A stretch of 64,000 nt of DNA from Phocoena phocoena. Taxonomy: Eukaryota; Chordata; Mammalia; Artiodactyla; Phocoenidae. Shown in pieces: positions 10,661-22,610 of this stretch. Positions within the stretch are counted from its first letter, which is position 1; every line of letters starts with the position of its first letter. The translations under genes were made by a program, and so were the position numbers. Under the pieces are notes generated by a model. The model saw only the letters and a program-made list of their open reading frames with translations, was not told where the DNA came from and ran no database searches. The stretch spans positions 160,493,270 to 160,557,269 of the forward strand of contig NC_089220.1 of assembly GCF_963924675.1 (NCBI RefSeq), read 5' to 3'.

Positions 10661-11944
10661 AATGTTAACAAAATGTATCACTTTTAGCACATTTTAGGAA
10701 GTTATTGATTAACATAGTAATTTGCACTTTATAGTTTATTAATACAAATAACACGTGCCAGCATTTTGCTTTAACATGCACTATCCAGTAATTAGAAACT
10801 GAAGTCTACAGAAATACTTGTTATCACTGGAAGATTTTAATGTGAAAATTAAATTTAACAAGTATATGTCAAGTGCTTTTATGTGCCTGATACCATGGTA
10901 TAGGATGGTATAGGATGTTCCCTTGAGAAACCTACAGCAGGTAGATAAGACCTGCCATGCAGAAGAGGGTCAACCTCAGATAGGAAAGAAGAGGCATACA
11001 ACTTTCACTTGACATGGTATACTGATGTCCTGTAGGATGCCAACTCCCAATGTGGGACTGCATTTAAACGTTCATCGTTTGTATATATGGGTAGCCAAGT
11101 TCTCTATGTGAGGTTTATATGAAAGATCTATAGTTCTAGCAATTTTATTTTCAGGTACTTTCTTCCTTGGGAAATTTTTTTTTACCCAATTTTCTAAAAA
11201 AAAGATATTGTTTTTAAAATAATATGATATTTGTCTTGGGAAGTTGCCTTCTTGTTTGAAGAATGCATATACACTTGCCATTTATTTCTGGTAGTCCAAG
11301 AGACTTATTTCTCCGTGGACTCATGTATATTTTTCTACCTCTGTTTTTATGGCTATATGACAATGGATATTTCTCCAGAAATTTCCTGGTTTTGCCTGTT
11401 TTTAGGTCACTGCTTTAGTCATCATCAGTAATGCAGAAATACAAGCAAATGTGGCCCATACTCTCCAATTAGTTATAATATTATGTTTATTGACAGGTGT
11501 GCACACACAGGTATCACACTTATGTGAAATGAACAGTACAACATTCCAGTTGGTAAAGTGTTAAATGAATGACATATATGATAGGGACTATTAGCATTCT
11601 GAGAAGATGAAGAGTAATCAAAAGGGATTTTAAAGACTATTGCTTCGTAATGTAGAACAATAATTCAGATATGAAATATTATTAAAGATTTGCTGTTATC
11701 CTGAGATAAGAAGCTATGTAGTAAATCTAAATTTAAATGTCTATTCTGAAAAATCACTGTTCCATGGATGGTTCCAGAAGTGAGCTATATTGTCTAGGAG
11801 TAATTTGCTTCAGGCAATAGATGCATTCCTGAAAAGTCAGGTGAAACAGTGATTTGCTGAATTAAAATTATTTCCATAAAATCTGCAATTTGGAATAATA
11901 ACTCCAGGGCTGTTCTAGTAATCACTTGTGAATTTAAGAAAGAA
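10661..11944. other. Low-copy AT-rich sequence
   Basis: No repeat or gene recognised. A short duplicated atggtatagg unit lies near 10893-10917. Reading frames up to 69 codons show no domain. Confidence 0.4.
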
Positions 11945-12287
11945 GCCAATCTATTTTCTTTCTTTTTTTCTGCTTTATAACAAAGTGAATCAGTTATACA
12001 TATACATATGTCCCCACATCTCTTCCCTCTTGCGTCTCCCTCCCTCCCACCCTCCCTATCCCACCCCTCCAGGCGGTCACAAAGCACCGAGCTGATCTCC
12101 CTGTACTATGTAGCTGCTTCCCACTAGCTATCCACCTTACGTTTGGTAGTGTATATATGTCCATGCCTCTCTCTCGCTTTGTCACAGCTTACCCTTCCCC
12201 CTCCCCATATCCTCAAGTCCATTCTCTAGTAGGTCTGTGTCTTTATTCCTGTCTTACCCCTAGGTTCTTCATGACATTTTTTCCCCC

Positions 12288-15200
12288 TTAAATTCCATAT
12301 ATATGTGTTAGCATACGGTATTTGTCTTTCTCTTTCTGACTTACTTCACTCTGTATGACAGACTCTAGGTCTATCCACCTCATTACAAATAGCTCAATTT
12401 TGTTTCTTTTTATGGCTGAGTAATATTCCATTGTATATATGTGCCACATCTTCTTTATCCATTCACCTGATGATGGACACTTAGGTTCTTTCCATCTCTG
12501 GGCTATTGTAAATAGAGTTGCAATGAACATTTTGGTCATGACTATTTTTGAATTACGGTTTTCTCAGGGTATATGCCCAGTAGTGGGATTGCTGGGTCGT
12601 ATGGTAGTTCTATTTTTAGTTTTTTAAGGAACCTCCATACTGTTCTCCACAGTGGCTGTATCAATTTACATTCCCACCAACAGTGCAAGAGGGTTCCCTT
12701 TTCTCCACACCCTCTCCAGCATTTATTGTTTCTAGATTTTTTGATGATGGCCATTCTGACTGGTGTGAGATGATATCTTATTGTAGTTTTGATTTGCATT
12801 TCTCTAATGATTAATGATGTTGAGCATTCTTTCATGTGTTTTTTGGCAGTCTGTATATCTTCTTTGGAGAAATGTCTATTTAGGTCTTCTGCCCATTTTT
12901 GGATTGGGTTGTTTGTTTTTTTGTTATTGAGCTGCATGAGCTGCTTGTAAATTTTGGAGATTAATCCTTTGTCAGTTGCTTCATTTGCAAATATTTTCTC
13001 CCATTCTGACGGTTGTCTTTTGGTCTTGTTTATGGTTTCCTTTGCTGTGCAAAAGCTTTGAAGTTTCATTAGGTCCCATTTGTTTATTTTTGTTTTTATT
13101 TCCATTTCTCTAGGAGGTGGGTCAAAAAGGATCTTGCTGTGATTTATGTCATAGAGTGTCCTGCCTATGTTTTCCTCTAAGGGTTTGATCGTTTCTGGCC
13201 TTACATTTAGGTCTTTAATCCATTTTGAGCTTATTTTTGTGTATGGTGATAGGGAGTGATCTAATCTCTTACATGTAGCTGTCCAGTTTTCCCAGCACCA
13301 CTTATTGAAGAGGCTGTCCTTTCTCTACTGTATATTCCTGTCTCCTTTATCAAAGATAAGGTGACCACATGTGCGTGGGTTTTTCTCTGGGCTTTCTATC
13401 CTGTCCCATTGATCTATCTTTCTGGTTTTGTGCCAGTACAATACTGTCTTGATTACTGTAGCTTTGTAGTATAGTCTGAAGTCAGGGAGCCTGATTCCTC
13501 CAGCTCCATTTTTCGTTCTCAAGATTGCTTTCGCTATTCGGGATATTTTGTGTTTCCATACAAATTGTGAAATTTTTTGTTCTAGTTCTGTGAAAAATAC
13601 CAGTGGTAGTTTGATAGGGATTGCATTGAATCTGTAGATTGCTTTGGGTAGTAGAGTCAATTTCACAATGTTGATTCTTCCAATCCAAGAACATGGTATA
13701 TCTCTCCATCTATTTGTATCATCTTTAACTTCTTTCATCAGTGTCTTATAATTTTCTGCATACAGGTCTTTTGTCTCCTTAGGTAGGTTTATTCTTAGAT
13801 ATTTTATTCTTTTTGTTGCAGTGGTAAATGGGAGTGTTTTCTTAATTTCACTTTCAGATTTTTCATCATTAATGTATAGGAATGCCAGAGATTTCTGTGC
13901 ATTAATTTTGTACCCTGCTACTTTACCAAATTCACTGATTAGCTCTAGTAGTTTTCTGGTAGCATTTTTAGGATTCTCTATGTATAGTGTCATGTCATCT
14001 GCAAACAGTGACAGCTTTACTTCTTCTTTTCCCATTTGGATTCCTTTAATTTCCTTTTCTTCTCTGATTGCTGTGGCTAAAACTTGCAAAACTATGTTGA
14101 ATAAGAGTGGTGAGAGTAGGCAACCTTGTCTTGTTCCTGATCTTAGTGGAAATGCTTTCAGTTTTTCACCATTGAGGACGATGTTGGCTGTGGGTTTGTC
14201 ATATATGGCCTTTATTATGTTGAGGAAAGTTCCCTCTATGCCTACTTTCTGCAGGGTTTTTATCATAAATGGGTGTTGAATTTTGTCAAAAGCTTTCTCT
14301 GCATCTATTGAGATGATCATATGGTTTTTCTCCTTCAATTTGGTAATATGATTTATCACATTGATTGTTTTGCGTATATTGAAGAACCCTTGCATTCCTG
14401 GAATAAACCTCACTTGATCATGGTGTATGATACTTTTAATATGCTGTTGGATTCTGTTTGCTAGTATTTTGCTGAGGATTTTTGCATCTATGTTCATCAG
14501 TGATATTGGCCTGTAGTTTTCTTTCTTTGTGACATCCTTGTCTGGTTTTGGTATCAAGGTGATGGTGGTCTCGTAGAATGAGTTTGGGAGTGTTCCTCCC
14601 TCTGCTATATTTTGGAAGAGTTTGAGAAGGATAGGTGTTAGCTCTTCTCTAAATGTTTGATAGAATTCGCCTGTGAAGCCATCTGGTTCTGGGCTTTTGC
14701 TTGTTGCAAGATTTTTAATCACAGTTTCAATTTCACTGTTTATGATTGGTCTGTTCATATTTTCTATTTCTTCCTGGTTCAGTCTTGGCAGGTTGTGCAT
14801 TTCTAAGAATTTGTCCATTTCTTCCAGGTTGTCCATTTTATTGGCATAGAGTTGCTTGTAGTAATCCCTCATGATCTTTTGTGTTTCTGCAGTGTCAGTT
14901 GTTACTTCTCCTTTTTCATTTCGAATTCTATTGGTTTGAGTCTTCTCCCTGTTTTCCTCGATGAGTCTGGCTAATGGTTTATCAATTTTGTTTATCTTCT
15001 CAAAGAACCAGCTTTTAGTTTTATTGTTCTTTGCTATCATTTCCTTCATTTATTTTTCATTTATTTCTGATCTGATTTTTATGATTTCTTTCCTTCTGAT
15101 AACTTTGGGGATTTTTTGTTCTTCTTTCTCTAATTGCTTTAGGTGCAAGGTTAGGTTGTTTATTCGAGATGTTTCCTGTTTCTTAGGGTAGGATTGTATT

Positions 15201-16098
15201 ACTATAAACTTCCATCTTAGAACTACTTTTGCTGCATCCCATAGATTTTGGGTCCTCGTTTCTCCATTGTCATTTGTTTCTAGGTATTTTTTAATTTCCT
15301 CTTTGATTTCTTCAGTGATCACTTCGTTATTTAGTAGTGTATTGTTTAGCCTCCATGTGTTTTTTATTTTTTACAGATCTTTTCCTGTAATTGATATCTA
15401 GTCTCATAGCGTTGTGGTCGGAAAAGATTCTTGAAACAATTTCAATTTTCTTAAATTTACCAAGGCTTGACTTGTGACCCAAGATATGATCTATCCTGGA
15501 GAATGTTCCATGAGCACTTGAGAAAAATGTGTATTCTGTTGTTTTTGGATGGAATGTCCTATAAATATCAATTAAGTCCATCTTGTTTAATGTATCATTT
15601 AACGCTTGTGTTTCCTTATTTATTTTCATTTTGGATGATCTGTCCATTGGTGAAAGTGGGGTGTTAAAGTCCCCTACTATGATTGTGTTACTGTCAATTT
15701 CCCGTTTTATGGCTGTTAGTATTTGCCTTATGTACTGAGGTGCTCCTATGTTGGGTGCATAAATATTTACAATTGTTATATCTTCTTCTTGGATCGATCC
15801 CTTGATCATTATGTAGTGTCCTTCTTTGTCTCTTTTAATAGTCTTTATTTTAAAGTCTGTTTTGTCTGATATGAGAATTGCTACTCCAGCTTTCTTTTGG
15901 TTTCCATTGGCATGAAATATCTTTCTCCATCCCCTTACTTTCAGTCTATATGTGTCTAGGTCTGAAGTGGGTCTCTTGTAGACAGCAAATATATGCATCT
16001 TGTTTTTGTATCCATTCAGCCAATCTGTGTCTTTTGGTGGGAGCATTTAGTCCATTTACATTTAAGGTAATTATTGATATGTATGTTCCTATTCCCAT
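12288..16098 (-). pseudogene. L1 ORF2: L1 ORF2 (endonuclease/reverse transcriptase), inactivated
   Basis: ORF2p normally nicks target DNA with an APE-type endonuclease and copies L1 RNA by target-primed reverse transcription. Start ATG is at 16096-16098 and the stop at 12288-12290, giving about 1,270 codons, which is normal family length. The N-terminal endonuclease reads to about 15340 (GDFNTPLSPMDRSSK, SDHNAM motifs). The reverse transcriptase has FADDM at 13991-14005. A C-terminal Cys/His cluster ([14 protein letters not shown]) lies near 12650-12710. Lesions inferred by comparison with the 32-39 kb copy: a 2-nt deletion near 15960, a 1-nt insertion near 15365, stop codons at 15050-15052, 13325-13327 (Trp to TAG) and 12542-12544, and a 1-nt loss just after the last. 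The longest surviving piece is 574 codons (13325-15049). Confidence 0.93.
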
Positions 16099-16125
16099 TT
16101 TCTTAATTGTTCTGGGTTCGTTATT

Positions 16126-17042
16126 TTAGGCCTTTTCCTTCTCTTGTGTTTCTTGCCTAGAGAAGTTCCTTAGCAGTTGTTGTAAAGCTAGTTTGGTGGT
16201 GCTGAACTCTCTCAGCTTTTGCTTGTCTGTAAAGGTTTTAATTTCTCCATCAAATCTGAATGAGATCCTTGCTGGGTAGAGTAATCTTGGTTGTAGGTTT
16301 TTCTCCTTCATCACTTTAAATATGTCCTGCCAGTCCTTTCTGGCTTGCAGAGTTTCTGCTGAAAGATCAGCTGTTAACCTTATGGGGATTCTCTTGTGTG
16401 TTATTTTTCCCTTGCTGCTTTTAATATGTTTTCTTTGTATTTAATATTTGACAGTTTGATTAATATGTGTCGTGGCATATTTCTCCTTGGATTTATCCTG
16501 TATGGGACTCTCTGTGCTTCCTGGACTTGATTGACTATTTCCTTTCCCATATTAGGGAAGTTTTCAACTATAATCTCTTCAAATATTTTCTCAGTCCCTT
16601 TCTTTTTCTCTTCTTCTTCTGTGACCCCTATAATTCGAATGTTGGTGCATTTAAAGTTGTCCCAGAGGTCTCTGAGACTGTCCTCAGTTCTTTTCATTCT
16701 TTTTTCTTTATTCTGCTCTGCAGTAGTTATTTCCACTATTTTATCTTCCAGGTCACTTATCCGTTCTTCTGCCTCAGTTATTCTGCTATTGATCCCACCT
16801 AGAGTATTTTTAATTTCATTTATTGTGTTGTTCATTGTTGTTTGTTTCATCTTTAGTTCTTCTAGGTCCTTGTTAAATGTTTCTTGCATTTTGTCCATTC
16901 TATTTCCAAGATTTTGGATCATCTTTACTCTCATTATTCTGAATTCTTTTTAAGGTAGACTGCCGATTTCCTCTTCATTTGTTAGGTCTGGTGGGTTTTT
17001 ATCTTGTTCCTTCATCTGCTGTGTGTTTTTCTGTCTTCTCAT
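16126..17042 (-). pseudogene. L1 ORF1: L1 ORF1 (RNA-binding chaperone), inactivated
   Basis: ORF1p is the trimeric coiled-coil RNA chaperone that coats L1 RNA. The start ATG is at 17040-17042 (MRRQKNTQQMKEQ). A GAA-to-TAA change at 16950-16952 stops the frame at codon 31, and the same frame then reopens to 16401. The coiled-coil segment (INEIKNTLGGINSRITEAEE) is followed by the RRM-like part (DNFKCTNIRIIGVTEEEE) and RNPRR-type basic sequence (NPRRNMPRHILIKLS). A 7-nt deletion near 16400, relative to the second copy (36.9 kb), shifts the frame. The C-terminal domain continues at 16314-16126 in another frame (LLYPARISFRFDGEIKTFTD) and ends in a further frameshifted tail. Confidence 0.92.
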
Positions 17043-19007
17043 TTTGCTTATCTTACTGTATTTGGGGTCTCCTTTTTGCAGGCTGCAGGCTCGTAGTTCT
17101 CGTTGTTTTTGGTGTCTGTCCCTAGTGGCTAAGGTTGGTTCAGTGGGTTGTGTAGGCTTCCTGGTGGAGGGGACTAGTGCCTTTGTTCTGGTGGATGAGG
17201 CTGGATATTGTCTTTCTGGTAGGCAGGTCCGTGTCTGGTGGTGTGTTTTTGGGTGTCTGTGGACTTATTATGATTTTAGGCAGCCTCTCTGCTAATGGGT
17301 GGGGTTGTGTTCCTGTCTTGCTAGTTGTTTGGCATAGGAGGTCCAGCACTGTAGCTTGCTGGTCGTTGAGTGAAGCTGGGTGCTGGTGTTGAGATGGAGA
17401 TCTCTGAGAGATTTTTGCCGTTTGATATTATGTGCAGCTGGGAGGTCTCTTGTGGACCAGTGTCCTGAAGTTGGCTCTCCCACCTCAGAGGCACAGCACT
17501 GACTCCTGGCTGCAGCACCAAGAGCCTTTCATCCACACGGCTCAGAATAAAAGGCAGAAAAAGTAGAAAGGAAGAATTAGTAGAAGTAGAAAGAAAGAAA
17601 GGAGGGAGGGAGGGAGGGAGGGAGGAAGGAAGGAAGGAGGGAAGGAAGGAAAAAAAGAAATAAAGAAGATAAAGTAAAATAAAATAAAGTAAGATAAAAT
17701 ATAATAAAGTTATTAAAATAAAAAAATAATTATTAAGAAAAAAAAAATCGGATGGATAGAACCCTAGGACAAATGGTGGAAACAAAGCTATACAGCATAA
17801 ATCTTGCTCTTAAAGTCCACCTCCTCAATTTGGGATGATTCGTTGTCTATTCATGTATTCCACAGACAGCAAGTTGATTGTGGAGCTTTAATCCTCTGCT
17901 CCTGAGGCTGCTGAGAGAGATTTCCCTTTCTCTTCTTTGTTCGCACAGCTCCCAGGTGCTCAGCTTTGGATTTGGCCCCGCCTCTGCGTGTAGGTCGCTG
18001 GAGGGCGTCTGTTCTTCGCTCAGACAGGACGGGGTTAAAGGAGCCGCTGATTCGGGGCCTCTGGCTCACTCAGGCCGGGGGGGAGGGAGGGGCACGGAGG
18101 CGGGGCGGGCCTGCGGCGGCAGAGGCCGGCGTGACGTTGCACCAGCCGGAAGCACGCCGTGCGTTCTCCCGGGAAAGTTGTCCCTGGATCCTGGGACCCT
18201 GGCAGTGGCGGGCTGCACAGGCTCCCCAGAAGGGAGGTGTGGATAGTGACCTGTGCTCGCACACAGGCTTCTTGGTGGCGGCAGCAGCAGCCTTAGCGTC
18301 TCATGCCCGTCTCTGGGGTCTGCGCTTTTAGCCGCGGCTCGTGCCCGTCTCTGGAGCTCCTTTCAGCAGCGCCTTTAATCCCCTCTCCTCGCGCACCAGG
18401 AAGCAAAGAGGGAAGAAAAAGTCTCTTGCCTCTTCGGCAGCTCCAGACTTTTCCCCGGACTCCCTCCGGCTAGCCGTAGTGCACTAACCCCCTGCAGGCT
18501 GTGTTCACGCCGCCAACCCCAGTCCTCTCCCTGCGCTCGGACCGAAGCCCGAGCCTCAGCTCCCAGCCCCGCCCGCCCCGGCGGGGGAGCAGACAAGCCT
18601 TTCGGACTGGTGAGTGCCGGTCGGCCCTGATCCTCTGTGGGAATCTCTCCGCTTTGCCCTCCTCACCCCTGTTGCTGTGCTCTCCTCCGCGGCTCCGAAG
18701 GTTCCCCCCTCCGCCACCCGCAGTCTCCGCTCGCGAAGGGGCTCCTGGTGTGTGGAAAGCTTTCCTCCTTCACAGCTCCCTCCCACTGGTGCAGGTACCG
18801 TCCCTATCCTTTTGTCTCTGTTTTTTCTTTTGCCCTACCCAGGTACGTGGGGGAGTTTCTTGCCCTTTGGGAGGTCTGAGGTTTTCTGCCAGCGTTCAGT
18901 AGGTGTTCTGTAGGAGTTGTTCCATGTGTAGATGTATTTCTGGTGTATCTGTGGGGAGGAAGGTGATCTCCGCGGCTTACTCTTCCGCCATCTTCCCGGA
19001 AGTCTCT
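17043..19007 (-). promoter_or_regulatory. L1 5'UTR / internal promoter, CpG-rich
   Basis: About 1.96 kb separates the 5' end of the L1 from ORF1. The distal part (about 17900-18900) is GC- and CpG-rich compared with the AT-rich surroundings. At the extreme 5' end, the L1 strand reads gggaagatggcggaagag (18986-18998 on +), a good match to a YY1-type site as found at the start of L1 promoters. The region also holds a GGGA-repeat tract at 17601-17640 and an A/T-rich segment at 17660-17750. Promoter function is inferred from L1 biology. Confidence 0.75.
17583..17660. repeat. Polypurine GGGA/GGAA/GAAA tract inside L1 5'UTR
   Basis: On the + strand, AAAG units lead into (GGGA) units with five GGG runs separated by single A (17604-17622), then GGAA and GGAG units to about 17650. 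The homologous place in the second L1 (about 38030-38100) instead holds ATTA repeats, so this tract is copy-specific. Confidence 0.9.
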
Positions 19008-19021
19008 GCCAATCTATTTTC

Positions 19022-19539
19022 ATCATTAGAAAAGAATGAATATAAAGTACCACATGATTAAACTTGCCCATTTCTCCTTCATCTTCATTGCTGAGGATTA
19101 TGGAGGAACCATCCCTGATCTTTAGCTAAAGCTGACTGTTCCCTTTGTCCACTAGATCTTATCCTCTCTCAAACTAGGGCGTTGTTCTAACAATTTTCCT
19201 CTCTCCTACATCATCATTCTCCCTTTCTAGTCGATTATTCCCATGAGCACACAAATATGTGATTATTTCTCTCATCTTAGAAAAAACAAAGCAGACAAAA
19301 AATCCTTCTCTAGAGACTACTTACCCTATTGCTACTACTCTGTTTCTATTTTTTAAAATAAAAACAGAGTTTCCCATATACACCCTCTAATTTCTCTCCA
19401 GTCATTCTCTCTTGCATCCTCTCCATCAATTTTTGTGTCACCACTTCTCCAAACCTCTATCTTCAAGGTCATGGATGATCTCCATGTTGCTAATCCCAAT
19501 GGTCAGTTCTTGGTCATCGTTTTCCCTGACCTAGAAGCA
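19022..19539. other. Old interspersed-repeat-like sequence, family unknown
   Basis: The stretch 19400-19540 (caccacttctccaaacctct, aaggtcatggatgatctcca, then tagaagcagcatttgatatg) has the feel of a common old mammalian repeat, but I cannot name the family. The rest is low-copy. Confidence 0.3.
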
Positions 19540-19935
19540 GCATTTGATATGTATATATATACACCATATCTTCTTTATCCATTCATCCGTCGATGGACAT
19601 TTAGGTTGTTTCCCTGTCTTAGCTACTAGAAACAGTGCCGTTATAAACATTGGGGTGCATGTATCTTTTTGGATTAGTTTTCATCTTTTCCAGATATATG
19701 CCCAGGAGTATGATTGTTGGTAACTCTATTTTCAGTTTTTTTAAGGAACCTCCAAACTGTTTTCCATACTGGCGGCACCAATTTATACTACCACCAACAG
19801 TGTAGGAGGGTTCCTTTTCCAACATACCTTCTCCAGCATTTATTATTTGTAGATTTTTGATGATGGCCATTCTGACCAGTGTGAGGTGTAGCTCTGATTT
19901 GCATTTCTCTAGTAATTAGCAATGTTGAGCACACT
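19540..19935 (-). mobile_element. L1 ORF2 C-terminal fragment
   Basis: On the - strand this carries the end of L1 ORF2. Recognisable peptides are LKKLKIELP and LLGIYLEK, with the ORF2-type MHPNVYNG nearby, all in broken frames. It is bounded by ttgatatgtatatata at the left and a T-run at about 19940 at the right. No convincing target-site duplication was found. Confidence 0.8.
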
Positions 19936-20429
19936 TCTTTTTTTTTTTTAAACATTGTCTCACTTGACTATATTCTCCACAAAGGCAGAGATTTTCAGCT
20001 GCTTGTTTCCATCATTAAGTCATTCATTCACTTATATATTTGTTTTAAATCACTCTATATATTTGTTTTAAATCACTCAATGAGTTGAACACTGGGATTC
20101 CAAAGATAAATAAGATATAATCCCTGCCTCCAAAAATTTTACAGTCTACTGGGAAAGATAAACAGAGAAACATGATCTTAATTCCCACACACTATCCTTA
20201 GTATCAGATCTTTACCTCATATAAGATTTCTATAATAGAGGTTCATATTTCTGTGAATGAATTGACATGTTATTTTTGTCATTTGAATTTTTTGGTGAGG
20301 AATTCTTTTGTAAAGTGTAATCATCATCTAGTTCAATCATAGACTATTATAGCTGGATGAACCCTCAGATATGGACACACACAGTTATGTTATAGGGCTG
20401 AAGAATTTGCTGGCTAGAAATAACGTCTT
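19936..20429. other. Low-copy sequence with a 23-bp tandem duplication
   Basis: No gene recognised. It holds a perfect 23-bp head-to-tail duplication at 20033-20078. The flanking text (ttgaacactgggattccaaa, aatccctgcctccaaaaat) is like a common old interspersed repeat of unknown name. Confidence 0.4.
20033..20078. repeat. Perfect 23-bp tandem duplication
   Basis: Two identical 23-bp units, each starting tatatatttg and ending aatcactc, lie head to tail at 20033-20055 and 20056-20078. Confidence 0.97.
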
Positions 20430-20680
20430 AGGAGAAATAATGATACCCATTATTTATTGGGTGTTATTATCTACTAGATGCTATGCTAAACGCTTCCCAT
20501 GCATTATTGCATGTAATATTTACAACGACCTCATGAGTTGGTTACTATTATGGTCTCATTTTTATAGATGAAGAAAACTGAGGCTCAGGGAGTAACTTGC
20601 TGAAGGTCATGCAGGTATATGTGGTAGAGCTTCCTTTCAAACCAGGGTCTGTCTCATTTATTAATCCCAGGCTCTTGTCC
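20430..20680 (-). mobile_element. MIR SINE
   Basis: On + the order is tatttattgggtgttattat, then tttacaacgacctcatgagt, then tttatagatgaagaaaactg and gaggctcagggagtaacttg, then an aaggtcatgcag block. This is the reverse complement of the MIR consensus. It is diverged but recognisable over about 240 bp. Confidence 0.8.
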
Positions 20681-22239
20681 AATGAACGTGCTTAAGTAAT
20701 TGACAGATTGGCATCTGAAACCCTATTTCTGATTTCCACTCCAATGGTTTTTCTACAAAAAATTACTATTTTTGTTTCCAAAGTGTTTTTTATGATGGTT
20801 TTATCTTTTTTTTTTGTAATTGACATGTGCAGATATACTAAACCTTAACAAACAACTAGGCTAGTAGTTCAACGGCCATTGTTTCTCAATCCATTTTCCA
20901 ATGATTTAGGAATAAGAGAGAAAATTGAGATGAACCACATCTTTATAACAATGTCAATAGGCTCTTTTGTTTATGTGCCATTAGACCAACATTCTGCAGG
21001 AGAGCCAGACATCTTCAACAGTTCAGTAGTACAAGGGCAACGAAGTAGCTCCATCACATCAATTTATATGGCACACGACTGTTTACACACAGACACACAA
21101 TTTGCTATTGTCAGAGAAAATGATCATAAAATTTTTCCTTTCCTTGCATCACTCAAAAAATCATTTACTCCTCCTAATGACAGAACAATCTGTGTATTTT
21201 TGCAATTGCAGTGAGTAGCTGTAAAAAGCATTGTGATAACATCAATAGAAGCACAGGATGGTAATGTAAAATTAGTGAGCGAGATGGCAATCTCCTTTTT
21301 AGGCAAATTGTACTTTATAACACAGCACATGCTCTCACCTAGTCTGTTCTCAGGAACCAGAGACAATGGGTATTGTGGTGAAGTAAGGAAGAGGGTTGTG
21401 AGTGATGGATACTGTACGGTGGCTGAGTACAGACATAAAGAACCATGCATACTATGTATGCATTTACTCTTTTTGAATTTGTTTTTTGATTCTCTCATAA
21501 TGGCCAACATCATGATGGAAACTTAACTGACTTGTATTTAGTAGAAATAAATAATGAAATAAAGTAACCAAATAGGTATGTGCCACCCCAAGTTTTTCTG
21601 CTTTCCAAAATGGTATAAGTTCAATGATTAGCAAAACTAGCAAGATGCATAGAGATCTAGCTTTGCTCACCCAGTAATTAACCAGTTTCATCATTGAGGC
21701 TGAGAGGCTGATTTCCCTGACTCTTGTCGAGGTCCAAATCGCTTAATAAATACTGAACTGGAGTTTGAACGAGAAGGGCTGTAGTGTGCTTTCAGACTCA
21801 CTGTTCAGAGGGGTTGAATTGCAGAAAATCAAAAGAGATCAAGAGGAATGTTTAGAAAGTAAACGTTTGATAAACACTGTAAGAATTGTGTCGCCTCAAA
21901 ATAATTGAGGAGGTATGATCTGACTGAGGTTTCAAACAAAGAAAACATGGCTCTGTAGGGTTTGTTTTAATTGCCACTTAATTTTCTTCTCTAAATTATG
22001 GTTTCTCTTAATACGCTTGCGGGCTGTGGAAAAGAAACATGAGAGGAACTTCTGTGTTCCTGGCAATGTTTTGTTTCTTGATCTAGATGTGAAATACACT
22101 GTTCATTTTATGAATTTGCAGTGAGTTGTACACCTATGCTAACTTCTGTTTTATATTATTTGTCATTAAAAAGCTAAAGAAATGGAAAAATAAAAACAAA
22201 TAGAGAAAACTGTAAGTAAGGGGGAAGGAGTATGTTTCC
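20681..22239. other. Low-copy AT-rich sequence
   Basis: No recognised repeat or gene. Overlapping frames on both strands at 20879-21530 (up to 129 codons) show no domain or codon signature and are most likely chance. Confidence 0.4.
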
Positions 22240-22610
22240 TTTTCTTGTCTTATTAGCTAGGATTTCTAGTATGAATAAGAGTGGTGAGAGAGGACATCCT
22301 TATCTTGTTCCCAATTTTGGGGGTGGGGGGAGGAAGGGTTTAGTTTCTCACTATTAAGTATGATATTAGCTGAAAGGTTTATTACGTGTTCATTGTGAAG
22401 TTGAGGAATTTCCATTCTATTCCTAGAAGGCTGATAGTTTTGTTTTTAAATCAGGAATGGGTGTTGGATTTTGTCAAATGCCTGTTCTTCATCTATTGAT
22501 ATGATTCTATGACTTCTCTTTTAGCCTGTTGATGTGATGGATTACTTTAATTGATTTTTGAATGTTGATCTACCCTTGCACACCTAGAATAAACTCCAGT
22601 TGGTCATGGA
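22240..22610 (-). mobile_element. L1 ORF2 reverse-transcriptase fragment, decayed
   Basis: The + strand mirrors the RT-coding part of L1: agtggtgagagaggacatcc, then atgggtgttggattttgtca, and a catctattgatatgattcta block. The same order is seen at 14.1-14.4 kb. It is interrupted by a G-rich patch at 22318-22340 and is strongly diverged, so it is an old copy. Confidence 0.75.

Larger units (their letters stand above)
11945..19021 (-). mobile_element. Full-length LINE-1 with exact 14-bp target-site duplication
   Basis: A structurally complete L1 occupies 11959-19007 on the - strand, about 7.05 kb. The order on its own strand is 5'UTR (19007-17043), ORF1 (17042-16126), ORF2 (16098-12288), a 3'UTR and an impure A tail at 11959-11969. 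The target-site duplication gccaatctattttc lies at 11945-11958 and 19008-19021 with no mismatch. Both ORFs carry several stops and frameshifts, so the copy cannot retrotranspose autonomously. The 3' end is about 44 nt shorter than sister copies at 28.0, 32.5 and 62.0 kb. Repeat-family ages are inferred, not computed. Confidence 0.97.

Noticed and set aside
13821..14279. A 152-codon + frame recurring at 34359-34814 and 56121-56366.
   Set aside because: It is the antisense shadow of the L1 reverse transcriptase and recurs because the three L1s are homologous.
18501..18902. Antisense open frame in the L1 5'UTR, with a homologous frame at 38914-39291, resembling the idea of primate L1 ORF0.
   Set aside because: Both frames open at GTG and contain no ATG on the + strand, so a normal eukaryotic start is absent. 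The similarity between them simply follows from the homology of the two 5'UTRs.
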